A stretch of DNA of 6,428 bases, from assembly GCA_902468045.1 (NCBI GenBank), contig CABQXG010000080.1, forward strand, positions 1 through 6,428. The letters run 5' to 3'. Numbering within the stretch: position 1 is the stretch's first letter; each line of letters opens with the position of its first letter. The translations under genes were made by a program, and so were the position numbers. The notes below the pieces were generated by a model, which searched no databases, was not told where the DNA came from, and was given only the letters and a program-made list of their open reading frames with translations. Positions 1-6,428 of this stretch are shown here, piece after piece. Source of the DNA: an uncultured Collinsella sp. Its GTDB lineage: Bacteria > Actinomycetota > Coriobacteriia > Coriobacteriales > Coriobacteriaceae.

Positions 1-44
1 CCCTGCCGCCGGTAACAACCCTTTGCCATAACGTTCCCAAACCC

Positions 45-51
45 AAAGGAG
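45..51 (+). promoter_or_regulatory. Ribosome binding site of brxC
   Basis: AAAGGAG lies 5 bases before the ATG at 57 and is a near-consensus Shine-Dalgarno sequence. It decides the brxC start: the brxC frame stays open leftwards to the window edge, but there is no other ATG, GTG or TTG in that frame within the window, and the family's N-terminus (MDNTIIRDLF...) begins at this ATG. No promoter can be judged from the 56 bases available. Confidence 0.85.
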
Positions 52-56
52 CACCC

Positions 57-3000
57 ATGGACAACACGATCATTCGCGACCTCTTTGCAAAAGACATCAA
101 CCGCTCCATCAACGGCGTGGTCAAGGTCCAGGATTCAAAAGATGGGTCCATCCGCCAGGAGCTTGACGAGTACGTGGTGACGCGCGAGTTGCAGAGGCAT
201 TTTGCCACGTTCTTCAAGGCATACGGCGATGCCATCGATGTGCCCACCGACAAGATCGGCGTGTGGATCAGTGGCTTCTTCGGTTCCGGTAAATCGCACT
301 TCCTCAAGATGCTGAGCTACCTGCTCGAGAATCGCCAGATCGGCGGCAAGAGCGCCATCCGCTACTTTGACGGCAAGATCGTCGACCCCATGGTCGAGGC
401 TGCCATGGAGCGCGCCTGCTCGGTGTCCACGCAGGCCATCCTCTTTAACATCGATAGCAAGGCGGGCCAGTGGAAGCAGGGCGATACGGCTCCCACGGCG
501 CTGCTTCGCGGCTTTGAGCGCATGTTCTACGAGGCGCGCGGCTTCTACGGCGAGGACCTAAAGCTTGCAAAGCTCGAGGAACACATCGATTCCCTGGGCA
601 AGACCCAGGAGTTCCGCGAGGCCTTTGAGCGCGTCAACGGCGAGTCCTGGCTCCAGACCCGCGACACCTACAGCTACTTTGAGGACGACGTGGTCGAGGT
701 GCTGCAGAGCGTGCTCGGCATGAGCGAAAAGGCCGCATGGAACTGGCTTGAGGGTTCTGAGGACGAGGTTTTGGCCCCCGATGTCTTTGCCAAAAAGGTC
801 AAGGACTACGTAGACGCTCAGGCAGCGGCCCACGGCGGCAACTACCGTTTGCTCTTTATGGTCGACGAGGTGGGTCAGTTTATTACAAACGACCGGGATC
901 CAAGCCTTATGTTGAGTCTTCAGACCATCGTCGAGGAGCTGGGTGCCGCCTGCGGTGGCCGCGTGTGGGTGATGGTCACGAGCCAGGAGGCCATCGACAA
1001 CCTGAGCCTGCCCGTGGGCAACGACTTTTCAAAGATCCAAGGACGCTTCAATACCCGCCTTTCGCTCTCCAGCTCCAGCGTGGACGAGGTCATCCAGCGC
1101 CGTGTGCTCGAGAAGACCGCGCCGGCGGCCGATATGCTTGCACAGGTCTACGAGCAAGACGCCGCCGTCCTCAAAAACAACTTTACCTTTGATGGTGGCT
1201 CGCGCTCCGACCTTGCCGGCTTCGCCAGCTCCAAGGATTTTGTGGCCAGCTACCCGTTTGTGGGCTACCAGTTTAAGCTTCTGCCCGACGTGATGACCGA
1301 GGTACGCAAGCACGGTGTTAAGGCCAAGCACATGTCCACGGGCGAGCGCTCCATGCTGAGCGCGTTTCAGGAGAGCGCTCAGGCCATCCAGCATGACCAG
1401 ACTGGTGCACTCGTGCCGTTCTGGCGCTTCTTCGACACAATCTCCAAGGATTTGGAGCACGGCATCATTCAGGTCGTCGTCTGTGCGGAGCGCGCGGCTG
1501 AAAACGCAGAGGGTCTTGAGAGCTACGATGTCCGGGTGCTTAAGCTCCTGTACTTGATCCGCTACATCGGCTACGTCAAGGCCACGGTCGAGAACATCTC
1601 CATCCTTATGATCGATAGCCTGGACGTGGACAAGCGCGCCCTTAAGGACCGCGTCAAGGAATCTCTCGCCCGCTTGGAACGCGAGAGCTACGTGGCACGC
1701 CAGGGCGATACCTATAGCTTCCTCACCGACGAGGAGCAGGAGATAGCGCAGGAGATCGCACGCACCCCGATCGACAACGCGAAGGTGATTGAGTACATCA
1801 AGAAGCGCCTGTTCGAAAGCATCTACACTGCGCGCAAACTCAACCGCGGGGCCAACGACTTTCCGTTTGACCGCTATGTGGACGGCTCAATCCACGGTAC
1901 CAGCATGGGCGGCATGGAACTTTCCGTGGTGACCATGGCCAGCGATCTGGGCCGTTTGGACGATACCGAGCTGGCATTGAAATCCGTGGATAAGGCCATC
2001 GTGGCCTTGAGCGACGAGGTGGATTATTGGGCCCCACTCGTCAACGCCGCTAAGATTCGCATGTACGCCCAGACGCGCAATCTGCAGGAGCTACCGCCGA
2101 GTACCCGCCAGATTGTCGAGGCCAAAATGCGCGAGAAGGACTTTAACGAGAAAGAGGCTGACGCCCTTTTGGCTGAGGCAGTGCTCCATGCACGATGCGC
2201 CGTCAACGGGCGCATGATTGAGATCCGTGCTGCCAAACCCGCTCAGGTCTTTGAGCAGGTGCTGGCGCAGCTGTGCGATGTGGTCTTTGAAAAGGCCGAC
2301 TATATCGGCGCGCCGGTCACGAGCGATTCCGATATTCGCTCCACGCTGGTGGGCAACGTTCAAGTGGGGCTCGCTGGCATGGATGCAGGTAACACGCGTG
2401 CGCTCAAAGAGGTCGAGGACTACCTCAAAGTGCAGCACCAGCGCCACCTGGATACCGCTATGGGCGATATCCAGCGCCAGTACCAGCAAAAGCCCTTTGG
2501 CTGGCGCGAGGTCGACATCGCAAATGTGGTGGCGCAGCTTGTGGTGGAGCAGCGCGCGCAGGTGCTGTTTGGCGGTCAGACGGTTCAAGCTAACGACAGC
2601 CGCATGGTGGCGCTCCTGCGCAAGGATGCCGATAAGGCCCAGGTGCGCTTGCGCATGCGCATGAGCGACCGGTTGCTACGCGCCACGGGCGAACTCATGT
2701 GTGACCTGTTTGATCTCAAGACCGTACCCTCCAACGAGGATAAGCTCGTGGCCGAGCTCAAAGAGCGCCTTGAGGGCTTGCGCGAGGCGTGCCTCGCCAT
2801 GGCACGCGACTACTACACTGGCATCAAGCCGGCCTACCCGTATCCCGGTGAGGACGAGTGCGAGAAGATGCGCTCGGAGGTGGCCGACGTCCTTAAGGAC
2901 CAGAACGAGGCCGAGGCGTTCTTGACCACGTTCACCAAGCATGAAGAGCGTTTGCTCGATGCCAAGGAAGACTTTGACAAGGTGGTTGAGTTTTTCGAGT

Positions 3001-3719
3001 CCAATCAACGAACAGCGTTTGACCACGCCAGGGATTTCTTGAACCGCACCGAGGGTATCGAGTATGCCTCCGATGACATTCCCGGTGCGGTGGAGAACGT
3101 GGCAACGGTTCGTGAGATCCTCAAAGATCCCAAGCCCTACGGCCGTATTAAAGACTTGCAGCCGCTTACGGATCCCGTCGAGGATGACATGAAAAAGCTG
3201 TTGGGCATCCGCCGCAATGAGTTTTTGTGTCGCATCGAGAGCGATCTGCAAGACCTGCGGGCGCAGGCCGAGAGTCAAAAGGGCTTTGTCAATCAGGCCA
3301 AGGATGCCATAGCAGACGCCGGCACCAAATACGAGTCGTTCAAAAACCGTGCCCACAGCGCTCAAAGTCTCAACGAACTGAGCGTTGTTGCAACTAACTG
3401 GGGCGACTGGCTCAGTGCGGCGGCCAACGAGATGTACGACGCTGTGGATGAGGCCCGCGTGCGTATGGACAACGAGCGCCGCACCACCGAGGTCATGAGT
3501 ACGGGCGAGGTGGTCAAGAAGGTCTCCAACAAGGGCACCGCATCGTCTGCTCCTGTGCCCGCGCCCAAGCCCCAGCGCAAGATCAAGACTGTGCGCCGCG
3601 CCGATCTGGCCAAGCCGAGTCGTCTCTTGTCCGCAGAGGACGTGGAGCGCTACGTGGACGACCTGCGCTCCCGCCTTATGCAGGCGCTCGCTGCAAACGA
3701 CGAGATCCGTATCAACTAA
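57..3719 (+). CDS. brxC: BREX type 1 P-loop ATPase BrxC
   Basis: BrxC is the large cytoplasmic ATPase of type 1 BREX phage defence, needed together with PglX, BrxB and PglZ for host DNA marking and phage exclusion; its exact mechanism is not settled. The 1220-residue length fits the family (about 1200). Visible in the protein: the N-terminus MDNTIIRDLFAKDINRSING typical of BrxC; a Walker A loop GFFGSGKS at residues 73-80; a Walker B-like strand RLLFMVDE ending in D270-E271; and a sensor-type strand VMVTSQE around 305-311. Together these form an AAA-like ATPase domain in the first third. The middle is largely helical. Residues about 900-1130 are rich in charged, coiled-coil-like helices. A Pro/Lys/Arg linker (SSAPVPAPKPQRKIKTVRR, about 1163-1181) precedes a short helical tail. 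The gene is intact, with uniform GC-rich codon use. It is followed after 66 bases by pglX in the standard BREX order, so the two are probably cotranscribed. Confident in identity; domain limits are approximate. Confidence 0.95.
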   Translation: MDNTIIRDLFAKDINRSINGVVKVQDSKDGSIRQELDEYVVTRELQRHFATFFKAYGDAIDVPTDKIGVWISGFFGSGKSHFLKMLSYLLENRQIGGKSAIRYFDGKIVDPMVEAAMERACSVSTQAILFNIDSKAGQWKQGDTAPTALLRGFERMFYEARGFYGEDLKLAKLEEHIDSLGKTQEFREAFERVNGESWLQTRDTYSYFEDDVVEVLQSVLGMSEKAAWNWLEGSEDEVLAPDVFAKKVKDYVDAQAAAHGGNYRLLFMVDEVGQFITNDRDPSLMLSLQTIVEELGAACGGRVWVMVTSQEAIDNLSLPVGNDFSKIQGRFNTRLSLSSSSVDEVIQRRVLEKTAPAADMLAQVYEQDAAVLKNNFTFDGGSRSDLAGFASSKDFVASYPFVGYQFKLLPDVMTEVRKHGVKAKHMSTGERSMLSAFQESAQAIQHDQTGALVPFWRFFDTISKDLEHGIIQVVVCAERAAENAEGLESYDVRVLKLLYLIRYIGYVKATVENISILMIDSLDVDKRALKDRVKESLARLERESYVARQGDTYSFLTDEEQEIAQEIARTPIDNAKVIEYIKKRLFESIYTARKLNRGANDFPFDRYVDGSIHGTSMGGMELSVVTMASDLGRLDDTELALKSVDKAIVALSDEVDYWAPLVNAAKIRMYAQTRNLQELPPSTRQIVEAKMREKDFNEKEADALLAEAVLHARCAVNGRMIEIRAAKPAQVFEQVLAQLCDVVFEKADYIGAPVTSDSDIRSTLVGNVQVGLAGMDAGNTRALKEVEDYLKVQHQRHLDTAMGDIQRQYQQKPFGWREVDIANVVAQLVVEQRAQVLFGGQTVQANDSRMVALLRKDADKAQVRLRMRMSDRLLRATGELMCDLFDLKTVPSNEDKLVAELKERLEGLREACLAMARDYYTGIKPAYPYPGEDECEKMRSEVADVLKDQNEAEAFLTTFTKHEERLLDAKEDFDKVVEFFESNQRTAFDHARDFLNRTEGIEYASDDIPGAVENVATVREILKDPKPYGRIKDLQPLTDPVEDDMKKLLGIRRNEFLCRIESDLQDLRAQAESQKGFVNQAKDAIADAGTKYESFKNRAHSAQSLNELSVVATNWGDWLSAAANEMYDAVDEARVRMDNERRTTEVMSTGEVVKKVSNKGTASSAPVPAPKPQRKIKTVRRADLAKPSRLLSAEDVERYVDDLRSRLMQALAANDEIRIN

Positions 3720-3726
3720 CCCGCGG

Positions 3727-3758
3727 AGCCACCGGTGCCAAAGCGCGCACCGGTGGCT
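3727..3758 (+). promoter_or_regulatory. Strong hairpin with twin CACCGGTG palindromes between brxC and pglX
   Basis: AGCCACCGGTGC (3727-3738) and GCACCGGTGGCT (3747-3758) are perfect 12-base inverted repeats around an 8-base loop, beginning 7 bases after the brxC stop. The downstream side reads TTATGGCGTTTAG, not a run of T, so it does not look like an efficient intrinsic terminator. It may be a weak attenuator, an mRNA-stabilising 3' end for brxC, or a processing site that sets pglX levels relative to brxC. Each arm also contains the self-complementary octamer CACCGGTG (3730-3737 and 3748-3755, 18 bases apart), so a dimeric DNA-binding protein site is an alternative. The structure is seen directly; the role is inferred. 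Confidence 0.6.
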
Positions 3759-3768
3759 TATGGCGTTT

Positions 3769-3775
3769 AGAAAGG
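3769..3775 (+). promoter_or_regulatory. Ribosome binding site of pglX
   Basis: AGAAAGG ends 10 bases before the ATG at 3786. It supports that start, which also gives the family-typical N-terminus MNDSALKSFCTWARTELIKGV. pglX therefore has its own initiation signal and does not depend on translational coupling to brxC. Confidence 0.75.
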
Positions 3776-3785
3776 CTCATCAACC

Positions 3786-6251
3786 ATGAACGATTCTGCT
3801 CTTAAGAGCTTCTGCACCTGGGCCCGTACGGAGCTCATCAAAGGCGTGGAGGCGCAGATGGTGCGCTACGGCATCACCGAACCTGCACCCACGCCCGTTG
3901 GGTCCGAGACCGTCAACGGCCTGCCCCTAAGTCCTGCTGAGGTTGAGCAGCGCGATGAACTGCTGCGCATGCAGGCAGAGGTGGGTCACGAGGCACTGCG
4001 CGACCGTGCGGCCTACACCTGGTTCAACCGCATCGTGGCCATTCGCTTCATGGATGCATGCGGATGGCTTCCCAGCCGTATGCGCATGCTAAGTCGCGCG
4101 GACGGCAGCCATGGCAGCGAGGCCGTGGAGAACGCACTGGACGTGGAAATAACGATGGCCGATACCGATCGCATAGCCGAGCTCAAGATGGCGGGCTTGG
4201 ATGAACCGTTGTGGCGCTACCTGTTTGTTGCTCAGTGCGAGGAGCTTGCCGATTGCCTGCCGGGCGTCTTTGAACGCGTGGGCGGAGCCATGGAGCTGCT
4301 GTTGCCCCAGGGCCTCATGATGGCTGACAGTGTGGTGGGCAAACTCAATGCCGTCCTCGCTGACGAGGACTGGCGCGAGGGCGTGACCGTTCTGGGCTGG
4401 ATGTATCAGTACTACAATGCCGACGTTAAAGACGAGTTCTTCAAGTCCAAGCGCAAGGCAGCGGCGGCGGACATCGCGCCCGCTACGCAGCTCTTCACCC
4501 CCGAGTGGATCGTGCGCTATATGGTCGAGAACTCGCTCGGCCGTCTGTGGATGCTCAACAATCCGGGGAGTTCGCTACGCGAGCGCATGGAGTATTACAT
4601 CGAGCCCGATGCTGAGCACGAGGACTTCATTCGCATTTCGAGTCCCGAGGAGATAACCCTCTGCGACCCCGCATGCGGCTCGGGCCATATCTTGGTCTAT
4701 GCGTTTGAGCTGCTCTTCCATATGTACGAGGAGCGCGGCTATCGTGAGCGCGAGATCCCCGAGCTCATTCTTACTAAAAACCTTGCAGGTATGGAAATCG
4801 ATTCCCGCGCGGCACAGATCGCGGAGCTGGCGCTTGCCATGTGCGCCCGCGAGCACGACCGTCGCTTCTTTAGGCGTGGCGTTCGCGCCGACGTTACCGT
4901 GCTCTCGAGCATCCCGCTAGGGGAGGACGAGCTGCCGGGTAACAAGAAGCTCGCCGAGGAGCTGAGTCATTTGGGCGAGATCGGTTCGCTGCTCAATCCC
5001 TCAGAGGACGAGATCGACGAGCTCAAGGCTGCCGCCGCGAGTTGTTCCGATGACCTTTTTGCCGCTACGGCCAAAACTAAGCTCGAAAGCGCTGCCGCCA
5101 TCTGCGAGAAGCTGTCCCGTCGTTTTACCTGCACCGTTGCGAATCCTCCGTATATGGGCAGCAGCAGCTTTAATCCATTCATGAGCAAGTGGATCAAGAA
5201 GAACTACCCCGACGTGAAGAGCGACCTCTGCACGTGCTTTATCGAGCACGGTTTTAACCTTGTCGAGGATAAGGGCTACGCCGCAATGGTTACCATGCAG
5301 AGTTGGATGTTCCTGGGCAGCTTTGAGAAGATGCGCTCTTCGATTATCGAGGGCAAGACGATTGTCTCGATGGCTCATCTCGGCCCCGAGGTCGTCAACG
5401 TAACCGCCGATGTCATCTACAACGGCCGCGCGGCATACGAGGGCGCTTACGTGCGCCTCGTCGACATCAACGGTAGTGAGGCGAAGCGTCTCAAGCTGCT
5501 CGAGGCGATCCGAGATCCCGACTGCGGCTGGTTCTACCGCCGCGACGCCGACATCTTCAAGCAGATCCCCGGCGCCCCAATAGCCTACTGGGCTGGGGGC
5601 GGAATACTATCTGCATTTAAATCAAATCCAGCTGTTGGTACGCGCGCGTCGCTTCAAGCTGGAATCACAACGGGAAACAATGACTTATTCATTAGAGCTT
5701 GGTGGGAGGTCCAACTATCAAAGTTTGATAGGGAGTGCTCATCGATTAACGAGGTCCAAACCACAACGTGTTGGTATCCATGTAACAAAGGTGGTAGCTA
5801 TCGCAAGTGGTATGGCAACCGAGATAACGTTATGAATTTCTCAGTCACTGGCCAACTGGAGATGAAAAAACAGTCAGGATTCCGCCCCGTCAGCCTTGAT
5901 GATCAATTTAGGCCGTCGATCTCTTGGTCAGACGTTACGTCCGATCGCAATTCGTTTAGAGTCAACGGCGGACACAGTCTGTTTGAGCATGCTGGAAGTT
6001 GCGCATTTATTGCAGATGACAACCTACTTCCGCTAATTGCCTACCTGAATTCATCCGCAGCATCTGTGATGCTCAGAATGATTAACCCAACTCTTAATTG
6101 TAATGCGGGCGTTGTGTCAAGGCTGCCGCTTCTTGGCCTTGGTGAAGAGGGCCGTATCTCTAGCATGGCTGAACTGGCTATCGAACTGTCAAAAACCGAC
6201 TGGGACTCGTTTGAAACCTCCTGGGATTTTAAACGTCACCCCTTATTGTGA
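3786..6251 (+). CDS. pglX: BREX type 1 adenine-specific DNA methyltransferase PglX, C-terminally truncated
   Basis: PglX (BrxX) transfers a methyl group from S-adenosylmethionine to an adenine in a short non-palindromic site, marking host DNA, and is also required for BREX defence. Visible in order: the N-terminal family start (MNDSALKSFCTWARTELIKGV); AYTWFNRIVAIRFMD; TQLFTPEWIVRYMVENSLGRLW from residue 234; SAM-binding motif I DPACGSGH at 294-301; GMEIDSRAAQIAE at 335-347; catalytic motif IV NPPY at 453-456, marking an N6-adenine enzyme. A recognition-domain region follows, with PGAPIAYW (595-602), NKGG and RKWYGN (667-678) and NPTLN (767-771). The protein ends after WDSFETSWDFKRHPLL (806-821). 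Full-length members run to about 1200 residues and continue past HPLL, so about 350-400 residues are missing, and no frame after the stop resembles them. GC falls from about 60% to 48% after codon 602. The catalytic core looks intact. Whether this form is active is unknown: it may be an alternative phase-variable form, an off state, or a rearranged gene. Confidence 0.9.
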   Translation: MNDSALKSFCTWARTELIKGVEAQMVRYGITEPAPTPVGSETVNGLPLSPAEVEQRDELLRMQAEVGHEALRDRAAYTWFNRIVAIRFMDACGWLPSRMRMLSRADGSHGSEAVENALDVEITMADTDRIAELKMAGLDEPLWRYLFVAQCEELADCLPGVFERVGGAMELLLPQGLMMADSVVGKLNAVLADEDWREGVTVLGWMYQYYNADVKDEFFKSKRKAAAADIAPATQLFTPEWIVRYMVENSLGRLWMLNNPGSSLRERMEYYIEPDAEHEDFIRISSPEEITLCDPACGSGHILVYAFELLFHMYEERGYREREIPELILTKNLAGMEIDSRAAQIAELALAMCAREHDRRFFRRGVRADVTVLSSIPLGEDELPGNKKLAEELSHLGEIGSLLNPSEDEIDELKAAAASCSDDLFAATAKTKLESAAAICEKLSRRFTCTVANPPYMGSSSFNPFMSKWIKKNYPDVKSDLCTCFIEHGFNLVEDKGYAAMVTMQSWMFLGSFEKMRSSIIEGKTIVSMAHLGPEVVNVTADVIYNGRAAYEGAYVRLVDINGSEAKRLKLLEAIRDPDCGWFYRRDADIFKQIPGAPIAYWAGGGILSAFKSNPAVGTRASLQAGITTGNNDLFIRAWWEVQLSKFDRECSSINEVQTTTCWYPCNKGGSYRKWYGNRDNVMNFSVTGQLEMKKQSGFRPVSLDDQFRPSISWSDVTSDRNSFRVNGGHSLFEHAGSCAFIADDNLLPLIAYLNSSAASVMLRMINPTLNCNAGVVSRLPLLGLGEEGRISSMAELAIELSKTDWDSFETSWDFKRHPLL
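5715..5731. repeat. 17-base perfect inverted repeat in the low-GC part of pglX
   Basis: CTATCAAA and TTTGATAG are perfect 8-base arms around a single central G. The sequence is inside the coding frame, encoding part of VQLSKFDRE in the recognition segment, so it may simply be a coincidence of coding. It is noted because short near-palindromes of this form can serve as recombinase or repressor sites, and because it lies in the part of pglX that appears exchanged. No second copy was found in the window. Confidence 0.3.
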
Positions 6252-6260
6252 GTGATCAGC

Positions 6261-6428
6261 ATGAGGTACATTCGCCGACTATTTATTTCTTTGGCTGTTT
6301 CAATTCCATGCTTAGTGGTTTTCACGCTACTGTTTAAAGCTCTTCTTGGATTTCTATCCGGCATTTGCTCGCTTCCGTTGCTCAACTCTTTATCGTCGGG
6401 GGATTTGTTAAATGGAGTCGGGACGTTT
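6261..6428 (+). CDS. Start of a probable small membrane protein, unrecognised, cut by the window end
   Basis: The frame opens at ATG 9 bases after the pglX stop and stays open for 56 codons to the edge. The product begins MRYIRRLFISLAVSIPCLVV: a short arginine-rich start, then a hydrophobic stretch at about residues 7-25 and a second at about 27-41, which suggests an N-terminal membrane anchor with the basic end in the cytoplasm. There is no lipobox and I recognise no family. No good Shine-Dalgarno sequence precedes the ATG, so translation may be coupled to termination of pglX; a GTG at 6252 in the same frame is an alternative start. Composition is about 40% GC, lower than brxC and the pglX core, which suggests acquired DNA. 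It is not the missing PglX C-terminus. A minus-strand frame (stop at 6235-6237) is also open to the window edge over this stretch, but its hydrophilic translation is less convincing. Confidence 0.45.
   Translation, partial: MRYIRRLFISLAVSIPCLVVFTLLFKALLGFLSGICSLPLLNSLSSGDLLNGVGTF

Larger units (their letters stand above)
5592..6428. other. Low-GC block beginning inside pglX and running past its end
   Basis: Bases 5461-5520 contain 36 G/C of 60. Bases 5641-5700 and 5701-5760 contain 29 and 28 of 60. Bases 6241-6300 and 6301-6360 contain 24 of 60 each. The change falls close to the codons for PGAPIAYW; beyond it codons such as ATA, CTA, TCA and AAT, scarce upstream, become common. The block covers the PglX recognition segment, the premature stop and the start of the next frame. 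It looks like DNA of different origin joined to a resident pglX 5' part. Right-hand limit not seen. Confidence 0.6.

Noticed and set aside
1..31. Possible tail of an upstream gene (brxB): one frame reads PAAGNNPLP then TAA at 29-31; another reads PCRR then TAA at 13-15.
   Set aside because: BrxB is expected just upstream by BREX gene order, but ten or fewer codons in either of two frames give no recognisable match, so neither can be supported.
1029..1460. A 143-codon minus-strand frame within the BrxC ATPase region.
   Set aside because: It lies antisense to conserved BrxC sequence, with composition set by the opposite strand and no start signal.
2091..2588. A 165-codon minus-strand frame and an overlapping 148-codon plus-strand frame within brxC.
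   Set aside because: Both are shadows of the brxC frame. The plus-strand one (2218-2664) is a run of Ser/Arg/Trp typical of out-of-frame GC-rich DNA.
2676..3365. A 229-codon open frame on the minus strand within brxC.
   Set aside because: It is wholly antisense to an intact, well-recognised brxC. Long antisense frames are expected in GC-rich coding DNA, and the translation shows no family features or ribosome binding site.
3727..3765. Classical rho-independent terminator after brxC.
   Set aside because: The stem is strong but is followed by TTATGGCG rather than a T tract, and pglX follows at once in the standard operon order.
6235..6428. Minus-strand open frame entering from the right edge and ending at 6235-6237, as would be expected for a convergent inverted pglX copy or recombinase.
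   Set aside because: The hydrophilic translation (ending MYLMLITHNKG) does not resemble PglX or a recombinase C-terminus, and the plus-strand membrane-protein frame over the same bases looks more natural. It cannot be excluded without flanking sequence.

Overview
The window holds part of a type 1 BREX (bacteriophage exclusion) defence locus, read left to right on the + strand: a complete brxC (57-3719), a pglX that is intact over its methyltransferase core but stops early (3786-6251), and the first 56 codons of a probable small membrane protein (6261 to the window edge). The usual type 1 order is brxA-brxB-brxC-pglX-pglZ-brxL, so brxA/brxB would be expected to the left and pglZ/brxL to the right; none of these can be recognised here.

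Organism: the two main genes are GC-rich (about 60% in the stretches counted), have many G/C third positions, and carry clear purine-rich ribosome binding sites (AAAGGAG, AGAAAGG). The overall look suggests a high-GC anaerobic gut Actinomycetota such as a Collinsella-like Coriobacteriia member. This is an impression from composition and protein style, not a proven assignment.

Layout: 1-56 is a short leader with the brxC ribosome binding site. 57-3719 encodes the large P-loop ATPase BrxC. 3720-3785 is a 66-base gap holding a strong 12-bp hairpin made of two copies of the palindrome CACCGGTG, then the pglX ribosome binding site. 3786-6251 encodes PglX, the site-specific adenine methyltransferase. 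Its first 600 or so codons match brxC in composition, but right after the PGAPIAYW segment (about base 5592) GC drops to about 48% and stays low (about 40% after the pglX stop) to the window end.

The most interesting point is the pglX 3' end. The protein is 821 residues where full-length PglX is about 1200, and it ends exactly after the conserved segment WDSFETSWDFKRHPLL. No frame after the stop resembles the missing C-terminal part. With the abrupt composition change inside the gene, this points to a rearranged or switchable pglX: recombination between an expressed gene and alternative 3' segments (phase variation), or insertion of a low-GC cassette. In BREX, PglX writes the self mark and is also needed for defence, so a switch in its recognition half would change specificity or turn the system off. 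The window ends before any recombinase or second pglX copy could be seen.
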